NCBI GenBank assembly: GCA_951802425.1
Contig: OX637796.1
Location: 4,216,001 to 4,280,000, forward strand
Length of the DNA stretch: 64,000 bases
Direction of reading: 5' to 3'
Source: Clavaria fumosa
Lineage: Eukaryota > Basidiomycota > Agaricomycetes > Agaricales > Clavariaceae
The notes beneath the pieces were generated by a model. It did no database searches. It worked only from the letters and a program-made list of their open reading frames with translations, and was not told the DNA's origin. Of the stretch, positions 1-10,440 are shown one piece after another. The number at the start of each line of letters is the position of its first letter. Position 1 is the first letter of the stretch. A program made the translations under genes and the position numbers.

Positions 1-76
1 TGGGGAAGTGACAGCTGTCACAGGGTTGACAGGGTGATGGCATCCTGTTTGATGTGCCATCACACAAATGGGCTGT

Positions 77-364
77 TATCAGACTGGGTCTCACACAACT
101 TAGGGGTAAGGTCATGACAACAATACTAAGATAAGGGGAAAAGAGTACAAAAAGGATAAAGTGAAGGTACTTATAGTGAGAACCCCAGGACTTGCCAGTG
201 TTCCCACGCTCAGACCCTCGGATCACATGACATGCCCAAGCCCAAGTCATGTGATCTCTCAATTATGTAATCCTCCACCACAGGTCATGTGACCTTCCAA
301 CTATCTTCTCTAGTTTCTCCACAACTCCTGTTTTTTGGGATGGCTCAGGTAAGTGATCCTAACA
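77..364 (-). mobile_element. Solo LTR of chromovirus family B
   Basis: This 288 bp LTR has no internal region. The 5 bp duplication gctgt flanks it at 72-76 and 365-369, so it is a solo LTR left by LTR-LTR recombination. It reads on the minus strand and closely matches the two LTRs of the family B element at 56806-60951, including the ATACTAAGAT block (123-132) that forms the self-priming pair in the complete copy. Many CpG sites read as TpG or CpA compared with the young LTR at 21959-22263. Confidence 0.9.
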
Positions 365-369
365 GCTGT

Positions 370-1479
370 ACTGTCAGTGATAGTCATGTGAGTCCTTGTG
401 ACTCACCAGTCATGTGACTGCAACCTTGGTGGGTCACATGATGTTGCTGCAACACATGATTGATAGGTCTTGTCTCACTTGGTGACCTTGACAACACCAA
501 GACACACTCTGCTTCCATCTAAATCACCCTCTGTGGTTGTACATACTTGTGTGCCTAAGTATTCTCTTCTCTCATTTTGGTACTGATCTTCTGGAACCCC
601 CTAGCTTCTTCATTCAATTGGCAAAGTCATTGCCTTCACCAATACACTTTTGCTACTACTCATGACCTTGTTACCACACTGTTATTCCTCCAATTCATCT
701 TTTCTCCCTTCTACATTTTGTCTGACATCTTTGTGACCTTCTGGGACTGAGTATTCTCAATTGTACTCAACAGTTGATTGGTCTTAGTGAGTTCAAACAT
801 TTGGTCACCAACAAATTGACCTTTGGTACTATTTATGGGATGGGACAAGCCCTAACATCATTATGCTAATGGTAGGTTTTGTCTTTCAGCCATTGTCAGG
901 ATGACTTTAGCTTCAGTGAGAAAAATTGCTCAAAACAATATTTTAAACAAAATGTTGAAGATCAAACTTTTTTAAAAGGCCTTGTTTTCAAGATAATATT
1001 ACTATCTCAAGAAAATTGGTCTTCAACATTTTTTCTGAGTAAATTTTGTCTTACTAAAATGAAGCCTCAAAATGTGTGTGGAAGCTGGAATAATCATTGC
1101 AACATCTGGCAGCCAAGTGTGATGCAGTGATGAAGTCACACACTTCACATTGTCTGCAGATTGTTACTGCCCTCCAACAACTTCTCCTGCCAAAATCTGG
1201 CTCTGTCCTGGCTCACAAATTGTCCTGCAGCTCATTGTATGTCAAAAAACTCATTTACATGTTACTAAAAAATTCACCTCTGGGCCAGTGGTAAATTGAC
1301 AGCATTAATTTCATCAATATCTTGAGCACATGTAAAGATAGCTTAATTTTAATTATACCATCAAATACTTCAGCAATTTTAATCTATGTTTTAAAAAAAC
1401 ACTGTGTATAGCTTCAGAATTCATTGAGAAACAATTTTTGATGTTTTGTGTCACTCAAATGATCCTTGCTGACTCCTCA
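370..1479. other. AT-rich stretch with no recognisable gene
   Basis: The short open frames here have no motif, no convincing start context and no codon bias that I can see. The sequence is CpG-poor and probably consists of old repeat remains. Confidence 0.5.
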
Positions 1480-1632
1480 TGACTCTGTGCATGTAGCCTA
1501 TTCCTGTACACATGACTCACTCTTCACACTGCCTCATTCTATAATATATATACCACACTTGTAGTGGTAATAGATCCTCACATTGAAATTGAGTTCTTCC
1601 CCCTTAGCACTCTTCACTGATCTGGGCTGACA
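1480..1632 (+). mobile_element. LTR 3'-end fragment, family C-like
   Basis: The sequence has a TATA-like run near 1541-1552, then a block containing ATTGAAAT, then a pyrimidine-rich tract, and it ends in CTGACA. The 3' part of the LTR at 62148-62708 has the same order (TATA, ATTGAAAT, CT-rich tract, CTGACA). I could not place the 5' end, so it may be a decayed LTR or a truncated one. A related minus-strand fragment lies at 54692-54860. Confidence 0.5.
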
Positions 1633-2768
1633 CCCAATGGGTGTCACCCATATCCCACCTTATTTTACTGATGTACATGCACAGTAGCAGGATGTTTGTT
1701 TTCAAAAAAAGGCATGATCACACCTGCTCTACCAACCTGCAGCCTCCATGCAACTCATCATTCACCTCCCACCATGCAAGGCAATTGTGACTTCTCTTAC
1801 TAAACAGATGTCACCAAATAAAATCTAATTACCTTACACTATTGTTCTTGTGCTGTGATTATTGCAGAATAAGTCTTTTTGGTCAATGCTGTAGGTGGGC
1901 AGTTCCCTGTTGGTGCAAGAGCTGATTTAAATGAGTGATAGCCAAGTCTAACCATACAAGCTGATGCACCACAGTTTAGATAGGCAAGTGGCTTTCAGCA
2001 TCTTCAATATATTGGGATACAGTGAGACAGCCCCCTTGAGGAAGGCAACTTGGGCTGGGTGAATGGAGCTGTGCCTGGTCTTGATGTGGGATGGACAGTG
2101 GGGAGTGCTGCCAGTGTCATTGGTAGTGTATTATGTAATCCATAGTGACACCACCATTTATACTACATACAGTAAGCGCCCTCTCAGCCATGAACCACTA
2201 TGCTGTTTGTCTGGCTGCTTCTGTCTTTGAGCCTGTGGGAGGCAGGTAACACTAGAGGTGGTGATCCTGATGTCTTCCAATGCTTTCTTTCACTGTCATT
2301 TGTGATGCTTACACTGTTCTTTGTGACACTTAGACCATCCTTTGTGATACTGTGACTCAAAAAACCCTTATAATGTTATACAAGTTTGACTTGAGGGCAA
2401 TATTTCTAGTGAGAAAAATCTCTAAAAATTATTAAAATATTAGTGACAATAGACATGTTTCCTGGCTTTCAAATGAGCTTTATATCATAATATTTAATCC
2501 AGTAATTATTGAGAAATCTTAATTATAGGTCAATAGTATCATTGTAAGGGTTTTTTTGCTGCAACAAAAATGAAACAGGACCATACAGTATTATGTTGGC
2601 ATAATGTAGATGTTGTTGTGCTATAATTGGCATCAAAAACAACATAGGATTGCTTTGTCAGCATTGCCAACCCTGTTTCACACTTCCATCTTGTTGTTTC
2701 CTCTCCTCTCCCTTCATCAAAAGCTTCTGGTATGGCTCCTAAAGATCTTGTAACTAGGGTTTGTTACA
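1633..2768. other. No recognisable gene
   Basis: This is AT-rich, CpG-poor sequence. I see no long frame, no repeat array and no element ends that I can pair. Confidence 0.45.
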
Positions 2769-2789
2769 ATGTGGTTAACAGTCTGTTGT

Positions 2790-3231
2790 CTATATAGACT
2801 GGAGATGGCATTTATTCTGCCTTGGAAGTCATCACCTCAGAAAACCTTCAACAACTTCTCCATATTGCTGTTCAAAGAGAACTCTACCAGTTATGAAGAA
2901 GACTCTGGAGGATTACCCAAGCAGGTACATTCTTTGCAATTACTTGTAACATTGGCTCTTTAAATGACCTGTTTATTAACTCCATAGATGGACATGTCAG
3001 GCAATGCTGCTGATGATAATGTCACTCCAACCCAAGAAGAAGATGCTGGAGGTTTGCTCTGTGGTTCTGTTCATAGATCCTTTGACCAGGTGAGCACATT
3101 TCTTGTAATTAACATTAGCCTTTGAATTGACCTTTTTGTCTCTACAGATGGACATATCAGCCAAAGCTGCAGATAATAATGTCACTCTAACCCCACTCAA
3201 GAAGGCAAAATTACAAAGTAAAGCCTACTGA
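2790..3231 (+). pseudogene. Remnant of a spliced gene with a duplicated exon
   Basis: Exon-like segments are separated by two plausible introns. One runs from a GTACAT donor near 2924 to a CATAG acceptor at about 2989; the other runs from GTGAGC at about 3091 to CTACAG at about 3148. The segment after each intron starts with nearly the same sequence (2990-3033 and 3149-3192, encoding MDMSGNAADDNVT and MDISAKAADNNVT). This suggests tandem duplication of one exon with its acceptor. I do not recognise the product, which is short and acidic. It may belong to an old mobile element. Confidence 0.35.
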
Positions 3232-3428
3232 AAACAAAAGTCATTGGATGGGCCTTAGAGCCATATCCATTCAACCTTCCATTATCAAGAAACATGTTGT
3301 TGACTCATCTCCAATCCAATATGCCCCAGACCCTTCACTTCTCAAAGTATCAATCCCTGGGTACATAGGTGTCATGGTGTCACACTAGAAGCAAGTTAGT
3401 GAACAGAAGAAGATAAATAGAAGGCCAC

Positions 3429-3707
3429 TTACTCATCTGATGGACAGTGCATACAGGCAGTGTCCTTAGGTTTGGTAGGATCCTCCCCATCCACCTTGAT
3501 CTCCACCAGCTGGGTCCCATCAGCCATCCTCACTGTTTTGACAACAGTCCCATATAAGATGCCTAGATGCCCAAACATCCAGACTCTTGTGCCATTAGGG
3601 AAGTGGGGAGGGGAGTCCATGAGTTTAGAGTATAGTGGTTGTTGAAAGAGAATAGCAGTTGAAATGAGATGAGAGAAGAATGAGAGAGTGAATAGCCACA
3701 CCTGCAT
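3429..3707 (-). pseudogene. Unrecognised ORF fragment with SH3/KOW-like spacing
   Basis: This open frame of about 92 residues has a hydrophobic N-terminus followed by a Gly- and Val-rich segment (GTRVW, LGILYGTVV, ADGTQLVEIKVDG) whose spacing resembles a small beta-barrel of the Tudor or KOW kind. It ends at a TGA overlapping a good GTAAGT donor, so it may be an exon of a larger gene now lost. The surroundings are decayed repeats. The fold suggestion is inference only. Confidence 0.25.
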
Positions 3708-4285
3708 TGTTCAGAGTGTCATGTGACAAGCATGTGACAACAATGGATGCACCTGTGCCACACCTGTGCCACACCCCCAGAACACATTTACTTTCTACCA
3801 CCACTACACTCTATCACCTACTCAAACTACCCAAAAACACTAGTATGTTCTTGATTCTACACTATTAGAGATTCTCTATTCTGTTATTCCAAGCAGAATG
3901 TTCTTTTTCACCATTGTCAACATGGATCAGGCCTCCCTCCTTGGGCAGGACCTCCCTTCTCTCTCCTGGGGAATCACCATTCACCCCATCGACCCCATTG
4001 TCCCCTGAATAATGATAGGAGTGTGGCTAGATGGACAGGTTGTCCCAGTTATTTTTGGTCCAGTGGCTCATGTTGGACCAGAGAGGATTTCTTTTCATCT
4101 TTTTCATGACCACCCTCAGCTCCCCTCTCATGTCTTTATTATGAGAAGACCAGGGATGTATAACTTTACTGTCCCTGTCCTATGTTCTGAACTCTTCTAC
4201 TATGACTTGTAATTTCTTTCACCTCCTTGATTTTTGTTCTATGGCAATAACAATGTTCTGATTCAGTTACAGGTCAAATGAGGGA
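3708..4285. other. No recognisable gene
   Basis: A 66-codon frame at 4012-4212 shows no known motif. Nothing else stands out. Confidence 0.4.
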
Positions 4286-4289
4286 AATG

Positions 4290-4830
4290 GAGTACCTCTA
4301 CAGGCCTATGGAAGGTCTATCATGTTACATAAGCCTATGGAAGGCAAAGATCATGTTACATAAGCCTATGGAAGGCTAATGAATGTCATGGAAGCCTATG
4401 GAAGGCTGAAGAATGTTATGGAAGCCTATGGAAGGCTGAAAGAATGTGATGGGAGCCTATGGAAGGCTAAAGAATGTTATGGAAGCCTATAGAACATCAT
4501 TCAAAGACAGACATGGAAGGTTATGGAAAGTTATGGAAGGTCTTGGAACATTATGGAACATTCTAGAATCTGAAGGAACTCATGGAATGTCATGGAAAGC
4601 TATGGAAAGCTATGGAAACTCAAAGAAAGTTATGGAAGTTTATGGAAGGTTCTAGAAGAAGAACAGTAGAACATTGTAGAATGTTCTAGAACTTGATGGA
4701 AGCTCATGGAATGCCATGGAATGCCATGGAAACTCAAGGAAAGTTATGGAAGTTTATAGAAGGTTCTAGAAGGTCAAGGAAGGCTAATGGAAGCTTATGT
4801 AAACCTTATGGAATGTCAAGGAAGTCACAT
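4290..4830. repeat. Minisatellite built on a TATGGAAGG core
   Basis: The core TATGGAAG(G/C), in settings such as AGCCTATGGAAGGCTGAA, recurs roughly every 10-40 bases through the block. Longer near-identical units can be seen at 4375-4490, and the array decays towards 4800. The 69-codon frame at 4446-4655 is only a translation of these units and is not treated as a gene. Confidence 0.85.
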
Positions 4831-5573
4831 GGACATTACTCAGCAGGATGATTTGTCATTTGATTATTCATCTCAACTATAGCTTATTCAGCATTTATAT
4901 TGTGATTACTCAGCTCATGTATTCTGCTTACTAAGACTCTTTTGTTGATTAGTAATCTTCTCATTACTAATGGTCTGATGACTCAGCTAGTTACTTTATT
5001 TAGTATACTTTTCCCATGTGCTGACTAAGTCAGTCATGTGAAAGTCATGTGAAAGTCATGTGATCACTAGTATATAAGGCCAGCTCACTGGTCATTTGCA
5101 ATATAATCCATCTTAACCCTTAACCACCATCATCTCAGCCTGAGTCCAGTAATTGTATAGGGTACTCTAAGTGCAGTACTAATACAACTACTCAGTCATC
5201 AATCAGTTGTATAGGATACTCAAGAGCAGTATTAATACAGCTACAGTGTATTGAGTTGGATACTCAGTGAAGTATTAACTCAAAGCCCTACAGCCTCAAC
5301 AACACACACACTCAAAGACTATAGGAGTCTATCCATAGTCCTCATCTGACCCTAACAAAGAGAACAACAGGGGAAAATTTGAGCTAAAGACTGTTCCAAG
5401 GACCCCTGGAAGTTTGGTTAACAAGAATACTTCTAATCAAATTTCAACCTGAGAACAGAAGGGAAGGATGAGTATAACCTTGGGTTTGGAATCAAGAGGT
5501 CATATACTCTGAAGGATTTGGTTGGTGAACATTCTACTTTCAATTTCACATTGGTGGAATGGATGGCCTGTAA
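4831..5573. other. Possible decayed LTR and leader, otherwise empty
   Basis: The stretch has three copies of AAAGTCATGTGA-like sequence near 5038-5062, a TATATAAGG box near 5070, and an end reading CCTAACA near 5355 followed by a purine-rich run. This layout would suit a degenerate LTR plus leader. I found no partner LTR in the window and no target-site duplication, so this is only a possibility. Confidence 0.25.
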
Positions 5574-6071
5574 GTGCTATTGTATATTATCTTACAGAAA
5601 CTGATTATGGACTTAAGCACTGCTATCCCCCTCATTGATAGCAATCAATATATCAGGGCTGTCTTGGGAGGTCACTCAGAAGATCCCAACTGGGAACCTG
5701 TCCCTAGACAAGTGGCTTTTGATATGGTTCAAGCCAGGGACTTGTGTACCTTCCACCCAAAGGAATTGTCTCACAGAAGGGGAGAATATGCTGCATTAGC
5801 AATGGGTCCTTCATATGGTGGAGGACAACATGTGCTCTCAGGGATTCAAACCAAGGCCAAAATGGAACTAGGAAGGGTCAAACATGTGTCTACCATGTTA
5901 GTAATTAGCTACCATTGTCCTCAGGGTATACAGGTTTACAATCAACCCTGGGATTTAATATGGAATTGCACTTCACACTCCTTACACCCAGTTAGAACCA
6001 GCCCAGCCTTGGCAGGAATATATAGGTGTTCTCATAATGCTGCACCTTGCTTAATCCAGCAATTTGCCTGA
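5574..6071 (+). pseudogene. Fragment resembling the N-terminus of an agaricomycete oxygenase-like family
   Basis: The first 80 or so codons carry distinctive blocks: VLGGHSEDPNW, then HRRGEYAAL, then GPSYGGGQH. From memory these blocks resemble the N-terminal part of a protein family that is abundant in agaricomycetes and whose later part is a double-stranded beta-helix dioxygenase; I could not check this. The rest of that family's domain is not visible: after about 5835 the translation no longer matches the pattern, and the frame ends at 6071. A splice-like acceptor (CTTACAG) precedes the block at 5589-5595. It is probably a truncated fossil rather than a working gene. Confidence 0.35.
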
Positions 6072-6099
6072 GCTCAGGGCTTAAATTGCCAAAAGTACC

Positions 6100-6420
6100 C
6101 TGGTCATGAACTGATGACAACCCTCATATACCCCTGCCTCACTCACCCTCACTCACCCTGACAACCCTAACATACTATGATGCAGCCCCTCACATAGCCC
6201 CACCCTCACATACACCCATACTCACACTCACTCACACCCATACTCAAACTCATCACACTCATACCCACCCCCACCCATCCCCACCTATCTGGCCTCACTG
6301 ACCCCCTACAACTCTCCATGACTCCCTAGGCCCAGCCTCACCCTCATATTGCCTCACCTTACACATCTTCCTCTTTATTCAATTTCACCCTTACCTACTC
6401 TCATCTCACTCATCTCACTA
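6100..6420. repeat. CA/CT-rich low-complexity tract
   Basis: CTCACTCACC- and CACACCCATACT-like words are repeated imperfectly. No reading frame or element end is visible. Confidence 0.7.
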
Positions 6421-6853
6421 TTATTAGATAGCTTGGAGAGGGCTGATCATCAAGGTTGAAGACATGCCTGCAAAGCTGGTTGTATTGAATGTGAGAATTT
6501 TCTATTTCTGGAACACTGACACACCTGACTCTCATGAAACAAAGGGTCTCACTTTTTTGAGAAATTTTAGTTTAGAAAAAAATCAACAATACTTAACTCC
6601 TGCCTCTGGTCCAGGATGATCACAATCTCTTTATAATATTCTAAGCTAAAGACATGTCATACCAGACTCACCCCAAACTGATTGATGAGTAAACCACACC
6701 TCCCTCCCATGCTTCCACTTCATGTAGAAGAATATGACCTCTTAATACTACAAAGGTCCCAGATTCATAGCTCAAACAAAGGTTTAATCTAGGGCAGGCT
6801 GTCATTTTCAAATGCCAAGCAGGCTTGGCCTCCACATTCTTACTATGATTGCC

Positions 6854-7501
6854 ATGGCTAGATCTAAGCAAACTGCCAAAAGGAGCACTGGTGGGCAGGC
6901 AGTTAGAATCACTCCCAGCTCACAGACTACATTTCCTTCTGCCATAACCACTCCCCCCCCATTCTTCAGGGTGATCACAGCAGATGATTCAAAGGGTGAA
7001 GAAGTCTGTAGTGTGCCATCTTCCAGTCCACCTAGCTGCACTAATTCATTGTAGTATTGTTACATGTGCTTGAATGGAGGACAACTACTCCTGCGCAACT
7101 ACTGCCCTCAAGCCCTCTGCATGAAGTGCTTGGTTATCCCACTGCCAATCAATGTTGAAGCTGTCAAGTTCCTCTGTCTTGCTTGCCATGCAAAGACTTT
7201 CAAAGGATGCAACTTGATACCCTGTTATGTGAGTTACCCTTATAGAACGCTTTACTCAAGTAGTACCTCTACATCTTGTAATCTTGATGTGTGCCATTGT
7301 GAGCTTTGTTTTCTGGTTCATAACATGATCAAACTTAACTCTTTCAGCTGTGGCAGATCCTCCAGTGTAGGATGCACACAAGCCAGTGGAATAGCTGTTG
7401 ATTCCAACTATCTGCCAACACCTATCAGCAACTCATTGCTCAAGTTGACACCACTGAACCATTGGTCAAAGACAACTTTGCTCAATTACACCCAGAAATA
7501 A
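6854..7501 (+). pseudogene. Histone-H3-tail-like N-terminus followed by a PHD-like cysteine cluster
   Basis: The ATG at 6854, in good context (GCCATGG), opens with MARSKQTAKRSTGGQAVRI. This follows the start of histone H3 (ARTKQTARKSTGGKAPR) and keeps the position equivalent to Lys4; Arg8/Lys9 are swapped and Lys14 is Gln. About 50 low-complexity residues follow, then one in-frame TAG (7052-7054). The same frame continues into CYMC, LNGGQLLLR, NYC, PQALC, MKC (7058-7130) and then CLAC (7178-7189). That spacing fits a PHD-like zinc finger with one ligand changed (Arg where Cys is expected). A GTGAGT donor near 7229 and a TTTCAG acceptor near 7348 may bound an intron. One stop and one lost ligand make it a recent-looking pseudogene. 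No functional family could be named with certainty. Confidence 0.55.
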
Positions 7502-9188
7502 CTCACATAGTGTGGCCACTGACAAAAGGGGTGGTTGCAGAGACTGATTATATGTATATAGACTAGTGGATGACCCATCCACCCAATGACCATGCAGGTG
7601 CAGTCCAGTGCTGTTTGAACTGCATAATGTCAGGTTGCATCATTCAATGTTAGCTGTGCATCATCTGCACTAGGTATCTACTGTGTGTCATCAGAAAAAG
7701 CCTCCTTTGCTAGACATGATTTAATTTAGCCTAGATTTGTTCTAATCCTTCTAGCCTGTCAAAAGAGCTCTAGCACAACTCTATAAGTTGTAAATCTAGT
7801 TCTAAAAAACTCTAAACCTATTCTAGATGAGATTAGCAAAATCTAGCCATGATCTAATTAGGATGTTTCTGTAGCATGAATCTATTGTTCCTTCCCACAA
7901 CTTGCATAAGAGTGGCCAAGGTTTCAGTTCTGCAATGGCTTTCAAGAATGCATTTTCATTTACATCAATGAGAGTCAATGCCATACTCTGACATCTGGAT
8001 CCAATTCAACATTCAACATTGGTTCAACTGAGGGATGCCATTCATCAAAAGTATACCTTTGCAATGGCTCTTGACTCTATTGATCCATCCCTCGTAGAGG
8101 GGTGAGCAATGGTGTAGAATCAATGGACCCCACTTTATGTTGACTGAACTGATCCAGGCATGGGTGCCTTTATTGACATTGGGAAAGTTCAGGAAGGGGC
8201 CCAATTCAACTTTCACTCACCTTGTAGCCAATTGCATGCCAACCAGACACCAGTGTGATTATTAGCCCTCAAAACATATGAGTTTTCTTGATTCCTACCC
8301 CTTTTGTCTGCACCACCTCCCACAGGATAATTGGAGAAGGATTTTCACACCACCAGAGCTAACTGCCACTCTACTACAACCATCAACCCATTCTCAGAGT
8401 GGCTCAAGATGAAAACCATCATCCCTCCAAGGGGTTTGGAGATAAACCAAAGCATCCTCAATGGCAGCTGAGAAGCTGGAAGAACTGAATGTTACCATTC
8501 ATAGGGCCAGAGCTTGGAACATATCTACCACTGATGCTCACCAGAACTGTGACAGGCACTGCTCTCCAGCTTTCATGTCAGACAGTCTATATCTGATGAG
8601 ACCTTCTGTTCCCTATATGACAGGCTGACATTTAGTAGGAAACACCTGACAACAAATAAAAGAACACACCTCTTGTTCTTCCTGGGATGTTTCTGGTTTC
8701 CAGCATTCTTCTTATCCTCCCAATCTTCATCATCAGTGATGATATCCTCCAATAGATTTCTGGGCCCAAAAACCTGAATCATGTCCTGGTTCCCACATCT
8801 CTTTTGTCTTCCTCATTGTCATGCACTGTATATATGCAGTGCAATGATAATTATTCCCACACTGTGCCAGGCCTTCAAGTGGCAAATTCATCAAGTCTTC
8901 ACCCCAATACCAAGAAGAGGACTTACATAACCATATCAAATAGGCTTAAGGATGGACAAGATGCATTTGCTCCACCCACAAGATGAAGTCCTAAATTACC
9001 AATGGCAACTGGAAATCACTGTGTGTTGTTAGCATCAGATACCCATCCTACTGTCCCAGAGAAATGGGTAAAATGGAAACAAATCAGGTCTGGGGTATGG
9101 CCTTGCTCCCCACACTACTGCACCACTGAAGGTGCTAAAATGCAAAGAAAAAATGCAAAGAAAAAAGGCATTGTACCTCAAGTGTCAG
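7502..9188. other. No recognisable gene
   Basis: Only short broken frames occur, on both strands. A minus-strand stretch at 8573-8939 translates partly to acidic sequence (TDDEDWEDKK) but has several stops and no known motif. Confidence 0.45.
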
Positions 9189-10180
9189 TGTAATGACCCC
9201 ATCCAATCACATGATCACCATCCTCACTCTGGACTCCAGACTCTGAGCCAACTCTGGCATAACAATTCTGTGTTCTCTGTATGCTCCTTGTACTTGGTTG
9301 GCAACCATTGTTATGATGCTCAGCATCTATGGTGATGCCTCATCATTGTCTCCATGTTCTGACCATGTCCAAGCACTGGTTGAAACACCCCTTGATACTT
9401 TGTATGCTACATATGTTTCATGTCCCTGTCCTTACAGTATATAAACCTGCATGTATCTTCATGTCCCCCAGTTTGTCTTTTGACCTCATACTTCCATCTG
9501 AATGTCACTGAGCTTGTGTCCCCATGTCACAACCCAACACATCCAGTTATGGGCTGCCCAATGCATCCCTTGCACTCAATGACCACTCCTGACTCAATTC
9601 TGCTGCCCAACAATTGCTCTGAACCAACAATTGGCAATTCTGCACACAGTTTGTAATTCTGACAAATGCTGTGCACTTTGCTGTCATTTGGCCAATGTTG
9701 GGGAGCCTTGGGAAACAAGTGGAGTCATGCAGGGTGGTCTCCAGGTGAGTTAGCAAAGGTCCCTTGATGATATTAGACTTTGGGGTGTGGATACAGTGGC
9801 TGAAACACATTTCTGGGCAATTCTTAGTATTTGTCTTGCAGTTCTTTCTTCATAGATCTTCTTTGATACTATCCCATTTTAACTGCCTTCTTACTTTATA
9901 ATCTTTGAAGCTGTAGTAGATACTACAGCATACAACATAAACTCAATTACCTGCTTACATGTAAGGATTGCTGTTGAGAGCTGCCTTAACTGTTTGACTG
10001 GGTGTCACATAGCAGCCACCCTCTTGTGTGGTCCCAGGGTCAAATCCCTCTGTCATGTTGTCCCACTACTTGTCATTTCCCTTTGTCACGTCCACACCCC
10101 TTCCCATCAACACAGCTTGTGTGCAGAATTCCCACTCATGGTCGGAATTGCTGCTACACCTCTCTTTGTTGTTGTTTATA
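9189..10180 (+). mobile_element. Left part of an old LTR-like sequence related to the LARD LTR
   Basis: The order of blocks follows the LARD LTR at 19704-20557: TGT-AATGACCCCATCCA for TGTCACGGCCCTATCCA, then a stretch around 9270-9340 matching the one that surrounds 'ggttagtaaccattgggacgatgccc', then a TATAAACC block with 'catgtatctTcatg' near 9440-9470. Similarity is patchy and CpG sites are mostly lost. The matching right part appears beyond the A1 element at 15316-15700, so A1 seems to have landed inside this LTR. Confidence 0.4.
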
Positions 10181-10440
10181 TATCAGACTGGGTCTCACAC
10201 AACTTAAATGTAAGGTCATGATGACAATACTAACATAAGGGGAAAAGAGTACAAGTAGGAAAAAGACATAGTATATATAGCAAGAACCCCGGGAGTTGCC
10301 GGTGTTCCCACGCTCAGACCCTGTGAGTCACATGATGTGCCCAGACACCAGGTCATGTGACCTTCCAACAACCCTCCCCAGTTTCTCCATAACTCCTCTT
10401 TGGGATGGCTTATGTAAGCAATCCTAACATCACCCCCCTC

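Noticed and set aside
4446..4655. 69-codon frame rich in MEAYGR repeats
   Set aside because: It is a direct translation of the TATGGAAGG minisatellite.
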